A DNA stretch of 64,000 bases, taken from Bacteroides sp. GTDB lineage: Bacteria > Bacteroidota > Bacteroidia > Bacteroidales > Muribaculaceae. The DNA is taken from the NCBI GenBank assembly GCA_023666835.1, contig JAMPBJ010000001.1:306123-370122 (forward strand), given 5' to 3'. The notes beneath the pieces were generated by a model, which saw only the letters and a program-made list of their open reading frames with translations, did no database searches and was not told the DNA's origin. The position numbers were made by a program, and so were the translations under genes. This document shows positions 35,811 to 44,911 of the stretch, one piece after another (the first letter of the stretch is position 1; every line of letters begins with the position of its first letter).

Positions 35811-35835
35811 AATATGTATGTGAATGATTTTTGCG

Positions 35836-35867
35836 CAAAGTTACTACTTTTATTTTCTTGAGGCAAA
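35836..35867 (-). promoter_or_regulatory. Promoter of the queF-queC operon
   Basis: Minus strand: TTTG (35867-35864), 20-bp spacer, TAACTTTG (35843-35836). Full consensus. The -33 box lies inside the last codons of the upstream glucosaminidase gene. Confidence 0.75.
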
Positions 35868-36548
35868 CTGCAGGAGCTGGTCGTAGAGAGTCATTATCTG
35901 CACACCATAATTTTTGTTCATGGCCCAGCGGTTGCTAAGATCGTGCCACGTCGTGGCCACGCCGCGACTGACGAGCTGAAATCTCGGATCTACAACCGAT
36001 TCTCCCTTGGGCACAGGACTTTTGCAACAATATGCATAAAGGTGCTGTATCTGAGCCGTCACTCCCTCGTCGATCGTTTCAAACGAAGCACCGGTCATGC
36101 CTCTTCCGGTCACCCCCAATCCACAATAGTTGTGCTGGTCGGGCTTCACTGCAGTTCCATCGGCAAACCGAAACCATCCCGTCTCGATGATGGCCTGACA
36201 TATGGCCACATCGCCGCGTATGCCATAAAGGCGGCCGATGCGGATATAGGCCTCGGCTATTTCGACGGGGAACGTCGGATTGTTGCGACGCACGAAATTG
36301 CAAAGCACTGATGCATCACTGATTATCGGCTCACCTAAAATTGTGTGATATGATGGAGTGTCAACTGCCACAGGCATTCCGAAAGTGGTGATCGACGCTA
36401 TAGTGTCGCGATGCGATGCCTTCGTGGAGGATGTAGTGTAGTCCGCTGTCATGAACTCGAATTCATCGTCGGGCACGTCAGCAGAAGCACCTGCACCGAC
36501 CGGCAGCCACATCAAAATGCTTAGCAAAAGGATTTGAAAAATTTTCAT
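35850..36548 (-). CDS. Glucosaminidase-domain protein (peptidoglycan hydrolase)
   Basis: A 232-residue exported protein with a FlgJ/LytG-type glucosaminidase domain (about residues 85-225). The signal peptide runs to about residue 22. The catalytic glutamate is Glu122 in CQAIIETGWFRF, and HNYCGLGVTGRGMTGASFE is the typical following block. It should cleave the glycan strands of peptidoglycan in the periplasm. It is divergent from the MFS transporter gene at 36.6 kb. No membrane anchor or SH3/LysM domain is seen. Confidence 0.9.
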   Translation of the reverse strand: MKIFQILLLSILMWLPVGAGASADVPDDEFEFMTADYTTSSTKASHRDTIASITTFGMPVAVDTPSYHTILGEPIISDASVLCNFVRRNNPTFPVEIAEAYIRIGRLYGIRGDVAICQAIIETGWFRFADGTAVKPDQHNYCGLGVTGRGMTGASFETIDEGVTAQIQHLYAYCCKSPVPKGESVVDPRFQLVSRGVATTWHDLSNRWAMNKNYGVQIMTLYDQLLQFASRK

Positions 36549-36577
36549 TTGTTTGACACTCTCTAACTTTCAACAGG

Positions 36578-36605
36578 CAAAAATACAATTATTTTGTTAA
36601 CTTTG
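36578..36605. promoter_or_regulatory. Back-to-back -7 elements of a divergent promoter
   Basis: Minus strand TATTTTTG (36585-36578) for the glucosaminidase gene and plus strand TAACTTTG (36598-36605) for the MFS transporter gene. Both match TAnnTTTG; clear -33 boxes are missing in both directions. The two boxes are only 12 bp apart. Confidence 0.5.
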
Positions 36606-36653
36606 CCACATCATTATCACATACCGCATATCTTTTTTGATATAATTCACGCC

Positions 36654-37940
36654 ATGAAACTTACCCAACGTTCATTCTATCCCTGGCTCGTAGTGGCTCT
36701 GCTGTGGGTTGTAGCCCTTCTCAACTACCTTGACCGCCAGATGCTTTCAACAATGCAACACAACATTGCACTCGACATCCCGGCTCTCAACAATGCCGAG
36801 GCTTTCGGCGCTTTAATGGCCATATTTCTTTGGGTCTACGGTATAGCAAGCCCATTCTCGGGTGCCGTGGCCGACCGCATAAGCCGCAAATGGCTGATCG
36901 TCGGCTCGTTGGGTGTATGGTCAGGCGTCACTTATGCCATGGGCTACTGCAACGACTTTCATGAACTGATGTGGCTCCGCGGCATCATGGGAGTCAGCGA
37001 GGCACTGTATATACCCTCCGCGCTGTCACTTATAGCCGATTATTTCACCGGCAAAGGTCGATCGCTGGCCATCGGACTGCACATGACCGGTCTTTACTGC
37101 GGTCAGGCCTTGGGAGGATTCGGGGCGATGGTGGCCAACGAATGGTCGTGGCAATCCACCTTCCATTGGTTTGGACTCGTCGGAGTGGCGTATGCTTTGA
37201 TCCTCATCGTATTGCTTCACGAAAAACCCTCACACAACGCTCACGTCAACACTGCCTCGAACTCAAAATCAGAAAAGAAAGAATCGGTGCTGAGATCTCT
37301 GGCCGCGGTGTTCACCACCGTTGCATTCTGGGTGATACTCTTTTTCTTCGCATCAAGTTCAGTGCCCGGTTGGGCTACCAAAAACTGGCTGCCGACGCTC
37401 TTTGTCGACAATCTGGGCATATCGATGGAATGGTCAGGCCCGATGGCCACACTGACCATAGCCGTATCGAGTTTCATCGGCGTGATGATCGGAGGTCCGC
37501 TCAGCGACCGCTGGGTGAAAAAAAATGTGCGCGGCCGCATCTACACCAGCGCCATCGGTCTGGGCATGATGATACCATCACTTGCACTGCTCGGTCTGGC
37601 CCACGATCCGATCATGTCGATACTTGCCGGTCTGCTCTTTGGTGTAGGCTACGGAATGTTTGATGCCAACAACATGCCCATTCTTTGCCAGTTCGTGCCG
37701 TCGCGTCGCCGCGCCATGGCCTATGGCTTCATGAACTCCGTGGGTGTGATTATGGGCGCCGTCACCACTCAGCTCCTGGGCAAACTCGCCGACACAGTTG
37801 GTCTGGGCAATTGCTTTGCCATGATGGCCGGACTGCTCCTGGTGGCTCTCGCACTGCAACTCATCGTGCTTCATCCCAAACACGACGACAAAGATCTCGA
37901 CGAAGCCGAACAGGAATCGGCAGCCACCGCCGAACTATAA
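36654..37940 (+). CDS. MFS transporter (anion:cation symporter-like)
   Basis: A 428-residue inner-membrane protein with about 12 helices. The start YPWLVVALLWVVALLNYLDRQML and the MFS signature between helices 2 and 3 (GAVADRISRKWLIVGSL) fit the ACS branch, which moves organic anions such as hexuronates, or related branches. The second-half repeat GGPLSDRWVKKNVRG is present. The substrate is unknown. The ATG at 36654 is used; it lies about 45 bases after the -7 box. It converges on the FemAB-like gene with a 6-bp overlap at the stops. Confidence 0.88.
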   Translation: MKLTQRSFYPWLVVALLWVVALLNYLDRQMLSTMQHNIALDIPALNNAEAFGALMAIFLWVYGIASPFSGAVADRISRKWLIVGSLGVWSGVTYAMGYCNDFHELMWLRGIMGVSEALYIPSALSLIADYFTGKGRSLAIGLHMTGLYCGQALGGFGAMVANEWSWQSTFHWFGLVGVAYALILIVLLHEKPSHNAHVNTASNSKSEKKESVLRSLAAVFTTVAFWVILFFFASSSVPGWATKNWLPTLFVDNLGISMEWSGPMATLTIAVSSFIGVMIGGPLSDRWVKKNVRGRIYTSAIGLGMMIPSLALLGLAHDPIMSILAGLLFGVGYGMFDANNMPILCQFVPSRRRAMAYGFMNSVGVIMGAVTTQLLGKLADTVGLGNCFAMMAGLLLVALALQLIVLHPKHDDKDLDEAEQESAATAEL

Positions 37941-38876
37941 TTCTAATGTAAATGTGGGGGCAAGCACCGGTCGGCCTCCCAACGAGTATTTCTGCGCGAT
38001 CAATCCATCGTTGAACCCGTCGGAGCTTTCATCGTCGGCCGAAGTGCCGAAGTCGAGATAACGGCATCCCGATGGCAGTTGCGACGCTATGTGGCTTATC
38101 AACGCCGGCAATACGCCCCTTTCGCGACCGGCAGACGTAGTGGCTATATACTGCGTGTGTGCAGCCATCGGTGTCAGATACAGCAACACTCCGGCCAGCG
38201 GAGCATCATCATTAGCATCGTGAGCCATATACAGTATGATGTTTTCCGGAAAACGTTCGGCAAGCAGTCGCACCTCAGCGAGTGAATGCACAGGACGCAC
38301 GCCGTAGCGCTCGGCAAGGCGGTTTTCAAGCATTGTCATAAACTGCTCGTAATCAGTCGAACATCTGAAAGTCAATCCATCGGTGCGACGTGAAAGTTGA
38401 CGCGCCGTCTCGCCTGCCACGTCAGGCATATCGAGCGACACGGCCATCGACAACCCACACGCCGACATGTACGCTCCACTACGAGAGAGCGCATAAAGAT
38501 CAGCATCGCACGGATAGCGGTGATAAATATGCGGCACAGGCTTATAGATCAACTCCTTGAATCCTGCAGTGCTCAAATAGTCAATGATCGAGGCCCATAT
38601 CTCCATAACACGAGGCGGAGCCTGATGGCGTCGGGGCAAAATCAAGCCTCCATACGTCAGCCCCTGATGGGAATAAAATGTGGTCCCCACGGTATTGGCC
38701 GGAAGGAGCGCCTCGATGTGGCCGCGATCGTCGACCACCATGAGCGAATGATCATGAAATCTGTCGCTGTGATAGTCCATATAGCCACGCCGGTGCAGAA
38801 AAGTGCCGTTGCACGAACATGCAACGAATTCATCCCAGCGAGCAACGTGATTCGGAGTATAGCGCCTTGCCTCCAT
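37935..38876 (-). CDS. FemAB-like GNAT-fold acyltransferase
   Basis: A 313-residue protein that resembles FemX/FemAB aminoacyl-transferases and the related GNAT-type proteins. The N-terminal WDEFVACSCNGTFLHRRGYMDYHSDRF-like region and the block DDAPLAGVLLYLTP, followed by QYIATTSAGRERGVLPALI, fit the double GNAT fold. Such enzymes add amino acids to peptidoglycan bridges or act in surface glycan assembly; the substrate is not predictable. It overlaps the alcohol dehydrogenase stop by one base (translational coupling). Confidence 0.75.
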   Translation of the reverse strand: MEARRYTPNHVARWDEFVACSCNGTFLHRRGYMDYHSDRFHDHSLMVVDDRGHIEALLPANTVGTTFYSHQGLTYGGLILPRRHQAPPRVMEIWASIIDYLSTAGFKELIYKPVPHIYHRYPCDADLYALSRSGAYMSACGLSMAVSLDMPDVAGETARQLSRRTDGLTFRCSTDYEQFMTMLENRLAERYGVRPVHSLAEVRLLAERFPENIILYMAHDANDDAPLAGVLLYLTPMAAHTQYIATTSAGRERGVLPALISHIASQLPSGCRYLDFGTSADDESSDGFNDGLIAQKYSLGGRPVLAPTFTLEL

Positions 38877-40045
38877 CAGAGCATCAATTTGTATATTTCG
38901 GTGGTCTGTGGTGAACGCAACCTATAGTATCCGCCAAACTCTTCACCTTTGTCTTCATGCAGCTTTCTGACCAGCAGATCAATGTTGGGTTCAGCAATGC
39001 CGAGATCGGCAAATGTCAGCGGCAAGCCCAGCGATGCAAAGAATTTGCGCAATCTTGCAATCCCTTCAAGGGCTGCTTTGCGGTCGTCAGACTCCTCTAC
39101 GCCGAACACCCGACGAGCCAATTGAGCTCCACGCTGCGGGGCATGCTCGGCCATAAAGGTCATCCACGCCGGGAACACTACAGCCAGACCGGCGCCGTGG
39201 GTCACACCATACACTGCTGAAATCTCATGCTCCATGAAATGGCTCACCCAGTCTTCTACCCGTCCTGTGCCGCAGATGCCGTTGTGGGCAAGAGTGCCGC
39301 TCCACATTATATTGGCGCGCGCCTGATAGTCGTCGGGGTTGGTCATCACCTTCGGGGCCTCCTCGATGATGGCCATCAACACTCCTTCGGCCACGCGGTC
39401 GGTGATCTGAGTGTCGCGCGTAGGCGAGAAATATCTTTCAAATATGTGAGCCATCATATCGGCAATGCCGGCTGCCGTTTGCTCGGGCGGCAACGACATG
39501 GTCAGCTCGGGATTGCAAAGGGCAAATTTAGGGCGCAGAGCGAAGTCGGTGCGCAACGATATTTTGTGCATGCCGTCGACCAGTGTGATCACCGAGTTGC
39601 CCGAGCCTTCGCTTCCGGCAGCGGGGATGGTCAACACCACGCCCACAGGCAGGGCTTCCTCGATCACAGCGCGGCCGGCCCAGAAATCCCAGAAATCACC
39701 TTCGTAGGGCACACCGGCGGCTATGGCTTTGGCAGTGTCGATGACCGAGCCGCCGCCCACGGCCAAAAGTGAATCAATGCCTTCGCGACGACATATCTCA
39801 ATGCCCTCACGCACCTTCGGATCGGTGGGATTGGGTTGAATGCCGCCGAGAGTCAGGTATTCTATGCCGGCTTGATCAAGCGTCTGCAAAACACGGTCGA
39901 GCAGTCCGCTGCGCACGGCATGGCCGCCGCCATAACACACAAGGGTTTTCGTGCTGCCAAGCGCCTTCAATTGATTGCCGGCTTGAGTCTCCACTCCCCG
40001 ACCAAACAAGTAGCGCGTGGGAGTGCAATAGGTGAAGTTGTCCAT
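38876..40045 (-). CDS. Iron-containing alcohol dehydrogenase (YqhD/BDH-like)
   Basis: A 389-residue NAD(P)H-dependent group III alcohol dehydrogenase, probably a long-chain or butanol/aldehyde reductase. The nucleotide-binding motif AVGGGSVIDTAKAIA lies near residue 95, and metal ligands lie in GIADMMAHIFERYF and in GVTHGAGLAVVFPAWM. The start MDNFTYCTPTRYLFGRG at 40045 is used; upstream in-frame ATGs lie before the predicted transcription start. It is first in an operon with the FemAB-like gene. Confidence 0.93.
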   Translation of the reverse strand: MDNFTYCTPTRYLFGRGVETQAGNQLKALGSTKTLVCYGGGHAVRSGLLDRVLQTLDQAGIEYLTLGGIQPNPTDPKVREGIEICRREGIDSLLAVGGGSVIDTAKAIAAGVPYEGDFWDFWAGRAVIEEALPVGVVLTIPAAGSEGSGNSVITLVDGMHKISLRTDFALRPKFALCNPELTMSLPPEQTAAGIADMMAHIFERYFSPTRDTQITDRVAEGVLMAIIEEAPKVMTNPDDYQARANIMWSGTLAHNGICGTGRVEDWVSHFMEHEISAVYGVTHGAGLAVVFPAWMTFMAEHAPQRGAQLARRVFGVEESDDRKAALEGIARLRKFFASLGLPLTFADLGIAEPNIDLLVRKLHEDKGEEFGGYYRLRSPQTTEIYKLML

Positions 40046-40068
40046 ATCGTGATCGTTTCTATTTTTAA

Positions 40069-40115
40069 CAAAAGTAGTCATTCTTTGGATAATAAACAAA
40101 GTTTGTCTACTTTTG
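40069..40115. promoter_or_regulatory. Overlapping divergent promoters, near-palindromic
   Basis: Plus strand: TTTG (40084-40087), 20 bp, TACTTTTG (40108-40115) for the TonB-domain gene. Minus strand: TTTG (40100-40097), 20 bp, TACTTTTG (40076-40069) for the alcohol dehydrogenase. Both are perfect and share the same -7 sequence, so the whole 47-bp segment is an imperfect palindrome centred at 40092. The two -33 boxes interlock, so only one polymerase can probably bind at a time. Confidence 0.8.
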
Positions 40116-40136
40116 CAGAAACACAAAGCCTTATCC

Positions 40137-40559
40137 ATGCTACGACTTATTATTTTCACCGCACTTGCGATATTTTCTTTTTCGATCGCGACAGCTCAGA
40201 ATCCCGATGAATACCCTGTCGAAGATCAAAGCGAATATCAATTTTTCGGAACAGTTGAAGAAATGCCGGAATTTCCCGGAGGCATCGATGCTCTGATGAA
40301 TTTTTTAGCCGCCAATGTCAAATATCCCACCCAATGCGTAAAGGATGGCATTCAAGGCAAAGTGATCGTGCGATTCATCGTTAGATCGGACGGCTCTATT
40401 GGCGATGCTGAAATCGCCCGAGGCAACAATCCTTTGCTCAATGCCGAAGCGTTGAGAGTGGTGCGACTTCTTCCATCCTTCAATCCTGGAAAACTCAACG
40501 GCAAGCCGGTCGACGTGTGGTTCGCTTTGCCCATCACATTCAAACTGCCGGCTAAATAA
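40137..40559 (+). CDS. Small exported TonB C-terminal domain protein
   Basis: A 140-residue protein with a cleavable signal peptide (to about residue 21) and a TonB C-terminal domain (about 50-138: EMPEFPGGIDALMNFLAANVKYP, then GKVIVRFIVRSDGSI). It lacks the membrane-plus-proline-rich linker of true TonB, so it is probably periplasmic and may contact outer-membrane receptors or act differently. The ATG at 40137 follows the promoter; a TTG further up overlaps the -7 box and is excluded. The MscS gene follows after one base, so they are one operon. Confidence 0.85.
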   Translation: MLRLIIFTALAIFSFSIATAQNPDEYPVEDQSEYQFFGTVEEMPEFPGGIDALMNFLAANVKYPTQCVKDGIQGKVIVRFIVRSDGSIGDAEIARGNNPLLNAEALRVVRLLPSFNPGKLNGKPVDVWFALPITFKLPAK

Positions 40560-40560
40560 G

Positions 40561-41718
40561 ATGTTTCAGACCATCGTCAATTTCCTTCAGGAGCATATCA
40601 GCTGCGACCACAACATCCTCTACATCCACGTAGTGGAAATACTCTTCATAGTGTTTGCGGCCGCCTTGAGCTACTACGCCATGAGGGCAATGGAGAAGGT
40701 GGCCATGTTTTTCATCAAGAAAACGTCGACCCGGTGGGACGACGATCTACTCAACGCACGGTTTCTGAAAGCGTTCTCCCAACTGATGCCGGCCATCACC
40801 GTGGCCTGGATGCTCCCCAAATTCTTCCAGCCATCCGAAACCGGCTACAACTGGGTTCGCGTTCTGACTTTTTGCTACATCCTATGGGTGTCGGTATATA
40901 TACTATGTGTGTTCACCGACAATCTGCTGACAGCACTGAGCCGACGTCGAAGCACCCGCGCCTATGCCGTCAAAGGCATCTTCCAGATGATAAAACTGCT
41001 TGTGGTATGCATAGGCTTCATACTGACTGTCAGCATTCTCATCGACCGCTCACCAATGTCGATACTGATCAGCCTCGGAGCTTCGGCGGCAATTCTGATG
41101 CTGGTGTTCAAGGACACGATACTCGGCCTGGTGGCAAGCGTGCAACTAACAGCCAACAAGATGCTCCACAAGGGCGACTGGATAGAAGTAGAAAGCCACG
41201 GTGCCAACGGCGAAGTGATCGACATCAGTCTGACCACAGTCAAGGTGCGCAACTGGGACAACTCGGTGACGACCGTGCCTCCCTACTCGCTCATCAGCGA
41301 ATCGTTTAAAAACTATCAGCCGATGCGTCGCAGCGGAGGCCGTCGCATCGACCGCTCCGTGCCGATCAACGCCAACTCCATCCGCTTCTGCACCCCCGAG
41401 GAGCTGGCCGATCTGCAGGCCGAAGGATGGCTCGACGGTATGGAACTAGACCAGGCAGCTCACCATATCAATCTCCAACTCCTGCGCCGCTATCTCGAGC
41501 GCTACCTTGCCCAGGACGACCGCGTGTGCCACGACATGCTCACCATGGTCCGCCAGATGGAGCCCACATCCACCGGCATCCCTCTGCAGCTCTATTTTTT
41601 CACTCCCGCCACCGAATGGAAGGAATTCGAGCAGGTGCAGAGCGACATTTTCGACCATGTATATGCCGTCGTCCGACGGTTTGGCCTCTCGATTTACCAA
41701 ATTACATCAAATAGCTAA
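40561..41718 (+). CDS. MscS-family mechanosensitive ion channel
   Basis: A 385-residue channel with about five membrane helices in the first 190 residues (for example LFIVFAAALSYYAMRAM and LLVVCIGFILTVSIL), the pore helix region ISLGASAAILMLVFKDTILG, and the MscS beta domain (about 195-250: KGDWIEVESHGANGEVIDISL, then VKVRNWDNSVTTVPPYSLI). A cytoplasmic C-terminal domain ends it. It would open under hypo-osmotic stress. It forms an operon with the small TonB-domain protein. Confidence 0.93.
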   Translation: MFQTIVNFLQEHISCDHNILYIHVVEILFIVFAAALSYYAMRAMEKVAMFFIKKTSTRWDDDLLNARFLKAFSQLMPAITVAWMLPKFFQPSETGYNWVRVLTFCYILWVSVYILCVFTDNLLTALSRRRSTRAYAVKGIFQMIKLLVVCIGFILTVSILIDRSPMSILISLGASAAILMLVFKDTILGLVASVQLTANKMLHKGDWIEVESHGANGEVIDISLTTVKVRNWDNSVTTVPPYSLISESFKNYQPMRRSGGRRIDRSVPINANSIRFCTPEELADLQAEGWLDGMELDQAAHHINLQLLRRYLERYLAQDDRVCHDMLTMVRQMEPTSTGIPLQLYFFTPATEWKEFEQVQSDIFDHVYAVVRRFGLSIYQITSNS

Positions 41719-41741
41719 CACACTTATTATTAATATTATGC

Positions 41742-41774
41742 AAAAATATCACAATTGTTTTGTGATATTTTTTT
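41742..41774 (+). terminator. Terminator of the TonB-domain/MscS operon
   Basis: The arms AAAAATATCACAA (41742-41754) and TTGTGATATTTTT (41760-41772) form a perfect 13-bp stem, followed by further T. The stem is AT-rich but ends in a T7 run. Confidence 0.75.
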
Positions 41775-41875
41775 ACATTTATTCGAACAAAAATGGTTGA
41801 ATATTGTTAAGAGATCATAACGAGGCATTATCATCACTAATATCATCATATTTCTCTTAAATTTTTAATTCAACC

Positions 41876-44800
41876 ATGAGACAAAAAAGATCAAACGGGG
41901 TCTTTGACCTCGCTCTGACCCCGATGGTTAAGGGACTTGCTCTGACAATGGGAGTTGCCTTTCTATCGGCAGTAGCCGCCCCGCCGGCTTCAGCTCAATC
42001 AACAATCGTGGCCTCAGCCGCAATGACTCAACAATCAGAAAACGCGACCGGTACGGTCTACGATTCTGACGGCGAACCTCTCGTAGGCGTATCCGTATTG
42101 GTCAAAGGTACCCAGACCGGCACCATGACCGATGCCAATGGCCGGTTCAGTCTACGTGCCAACAAAGGCCAGACACTCATTTTCAAGTACGTAGGTTTCG
42201 ACCAGCAGGAAGCCAAGGTGACAGGCGCTCCTCTGGAAATAACCATGTCGGGCCAACAGCAACTCGATGAAGTGGTTGTTGTGGGCTACGGTACTGTACG
42301 CAAAGCCGACCTGGCCGGTGCTGTATCAGTACTTGACAACCGTGCATTCCAGGCACAGCCGATCACTCAGGCTGTCGACGCTCTCCAGGGACGTGTGGCC
42401 GGCGTCAATGTAGTGTCCGACGGCGTGCCCGGCGGTTCGGTTCGCATCCGCATCCGCGGTTCAAACTCCATCAACAAATCCAACGACCCGCTCTACGTGG
42501 TCGACGGTCTTGTACGTGAATCAGGCCTCGACGGCATCAACCCCGACGATATCGCTTCGATGCAGATCCTTAAGGACGCATCATCGACAGCCATCTACGG
42601 TTCGCGTGGTGCCAATGGCGTAGTCATCGTCACCACAAAGAAAGGCCACGTCGGCGAAAGCAAGATCACATTCGACGCCCAGGTAGGTTTCTCCAACGCA
42701 ACCCGTCTGCCCGACATGCTCGGTACTCAAGCCTATGCCAATGCCCTCGTGAAATACGCAGGCATCCCGGCAGTTTCGGTTCAGGAATATCTCGACGGTA
42801 CCAACCCCGGCATCGACTGGAAAGACGAAATGTTCCGCACAGGTGTCACCCAGAACTACACCGTTACCTTCTCCAAAGGCAAGGAAGACATGCAGTTCTA
42901 CCTGTCGGCCAACTATATGAAAAACGAAGGCATCATCAAAAACTCGCAGTATGAACGCTTCTCAGCCCGCGCCAATATGTCGGCCGACGTGACCAAATGG
43001 CTCAACGTCAACGCCGAAGTCAATGCATCGCACGGCAATGGACACGGCATCGGCGGATTGGCAATGGGTGGCTACAACCCCATCTGGATCGCCTTCAACT
43101 CGTCGCCAACAATGGAAATGATGACCGACGGCGTCTACAACATGGACCCCTACGGCACCATCCAGAACAACCCAGTCGGCATCATCAACGCCCCCAACGA
43201 ACGTCGCCGCGACGTATTCACCGGCCATGTCGACCTGCGCTTCAAGATCATCCCCGGCCTGACCTTCACCACCAGCAACGGCGTTGACTACTACCAGTAC
43301 TACGGCTACGGACAGACCGTTTCCAACGAGTCGCCCACCATCACCACCGGTATGTCGAACTCCAACACCAACCGCTGGCTCCTCCAGTCGACCAACAACC
43401 TGACCTACATCGGCACATTCAACGAGAAACACAATCTCACCGCAACCGCCGTTTGGGAAGCTACCAAATCGACCACCCGCACAATGGGCATCGACGGTAA
43501 GAACCTCATCTATGAAGGTGTGGGTTGGTGGAACGTCAACAACGCCAAAAACATCACCGCCAAAAACGGCTACAGTGAATGGGCACTCCTTTCGGCCGTG
43601 GCTCGCGCTATCTACAACTACGACAACCGCTACATGCTGACAGCTACGTTCCGCGCCGACGGCAGCTCCCGCCTGACCAACAACAAATGGAGCTACTTCC
43701 CCTCGGTCGCCGCCGCATGGACCATCTCCAACGAAGATTTCTTCGAATCGATCAAACCCACCGTCAGCAACCTCAAACTCCGTGCAAGCTGGGGTATCAT
43801 CGGCAACCAGGACATCTCTCCCTACGAAACCCTCGCAATGCTCTCGCAGACTCAGACCTACTACGGCACATCGACTCCCCAGACCGGTTACTGGGCCAAC
43901 AAAGTCGGCGCTCCCGACCTGAAATGGGAAAAGACTAAACAGTTTGACTTGGGTATCGACGCCGCATTCCTCAACGGCCGCATCGACGTGACTCTCGACT
44001 ACTTCTACAAACGCACTTCCGACGCCCTGCTGCGCACTTCGCTCGCCAACTACCTCGGCGGTTCAAGCTACTGGGTCAATGCAGGTGAAGTCAGCAATAC
44101 CGGTCTCGACATCGCCATTACTGCCGACGTGATCCAAAGCAAAGACTGGAACTGGACCACGACTCTCAACGGCTCGATTCTCCGCAACCGCGTTGAAAAG
44201 ATGAGCGCCCAGCAGCCCATCCTCTACTCCGGCTCGATGCAGTCGATCGTTGAAGACGCTTGCGTCATCATGGAAGGCCAGCCCATTGGCGTGCTCTACG
44301 GCTATCAGTGGGCAGGTATCGACGCCGACGGCTACGACACATACTACACCGCCGACGGCAACGTAACCCGTAACCCGGCCTCTACCGACCGCGTGGTTCT
44401 GGGCAAAGCCAACCCGTCGTTCACCCTCGGTTGGAACAACACCGTCACCTGGAAAAACTGGAGCCTCAATGCATTCTTCACCGGACAGTTCGGTGCAAAA
44501 CGCATCAACGCACTCCGCTACGCAATGTGCACCATGACCGGCAACTCCCGCATGATCACATCGCCCGACGGCATCAACGGCATAGGCACTTCAATGCCCG
44601 ACCCCAGCGTCGACAACAACTACTCGATCGGCAACTCTTCGAAATGGGTTGAAAGCGCCAACTACTTCCGCCTTGAAAACATCACACTGTCCTACGACTT
44701 CAAGAGAGCTCTGACCCGCTTCGCCGACGTTCGTCTGTCGTTCAGCATCCAGAATCTCTTCACCATCACAGGCTACAAGGGTTGCAACCCCGCCAGCTAC

Positions 44801-44896
44801 TCATTCAACAGCGACTACGAATGGGCTCAGGGCGTCGACACCGGCACAAGCCCCGCACCCCGCACATTCACCTTTGGCGCACGTCTCACATTCTAA
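41876..44896 (+). CDS. SusC/RagA family TonB-dependent outer-membrane transporter (second locus)
   Basis: A 1,006-residue SusC-type transporter. The exported N-terminus is long: a basic start (MRQKRSNG), a hydrophobic core at about 18-38 and a probable cleavage after ASA at residues 38-40. Then follow a carboxypeptidase-D-like domain (about 57-128), the DEVVVVGYG box (131-139), the plug with RIRGSNSINKSNDPLYVVDGL-like and YGSRGANGVVIVTTKKG segments, and a barrel ending TFGARLTF. SusD follows after 15 bp. No regulator and no glycoside hydrolase is adjacent. I see no standard promoter in the 157-bp gap upstream. Confidence 0.96.
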   Translation: MRQKRSNGVFDLALTPMVKGLALTMGVAFLSAVAAPPASAQSTIVASAAMTQQSENATGTVYDSDGEPLVGVSVLVKGTQTGTMTDANGRFSLRANKGQTLIFKYVGFDQQEAKVTGAPLEITMSGQQQLDEVVVVGYGTVRKADLAGAVSVLDNRAFQAQPITQAVDALQGRVAGVNVVSDGVPGGSVRIRIRGSNSINKSNDPLYVVDGLVRESGLDGINPDDIASMQILKDASSTAIYGSRGANGVVIVTTKKGHVGESKITFDAQVGFSNATRLPDMLGTQAYANALVKYAGIPAVSVQEYLDGTNPGIDWKDEMFRTGVTQNYTVTFSKGKEDMQFYLSANYMKNEGIIKNSQYERFSARANMSADVTKWLNVNAEVNASHGNGHGIGGLAMGGYNPIWIAFNSSPTMEMMTDGVYNMDPYGTIQNNPVGIINAPNERRRDVFTGHVDLRFKIIPGLTFTTSNGVDYYQYYGYGQTVSNESPTITTGMSNSNTNRWLLQSTNNLTYIGTFNEKHNLTATAVWEATKSTTRTMGIDGKNLIYEGVGWWNVNNAKNITAKNGYSEWALLSAVARAIYNYDNRYMLTATFRADGSSRLTNNKWSYFPSVAAAWTISNEDFFESIKPTVSNLKLRASWGIIGNQDISPYETLAMLSQTQTYYGTSTPQTGYWANKVGAPDLKWEKTKQFDLGIDAAFLNGRIDVTLDYFYKRTSDALLRTSLANYLGGSSYWVNAGEVSNTGLDIAITADVIQSKDWNWTTTLNGSILRNRVEKMSAQQPILYSGSMQSIVEDACVIMEGQPIGVLYGYQWAGIDADGYDTYYTADGNVTRNPASTDRVVLGKANPSFTLGWNNTVTWKNWSLNAFFTGQFGAKRINALRYAMCTMTGNSRMITSPDGINGIGTSMPDPSVDNNYSIGNSSKWVESANYFRLENITLSYDFKRALTRFADVRLSFSIQNLFTITGYKGCNPASYSFNSDYEWAQGVDTGTSPAPRTFTFGARLTF

Positions 44897-44911
44897 CAAT
44901 TTCCGAACGTC

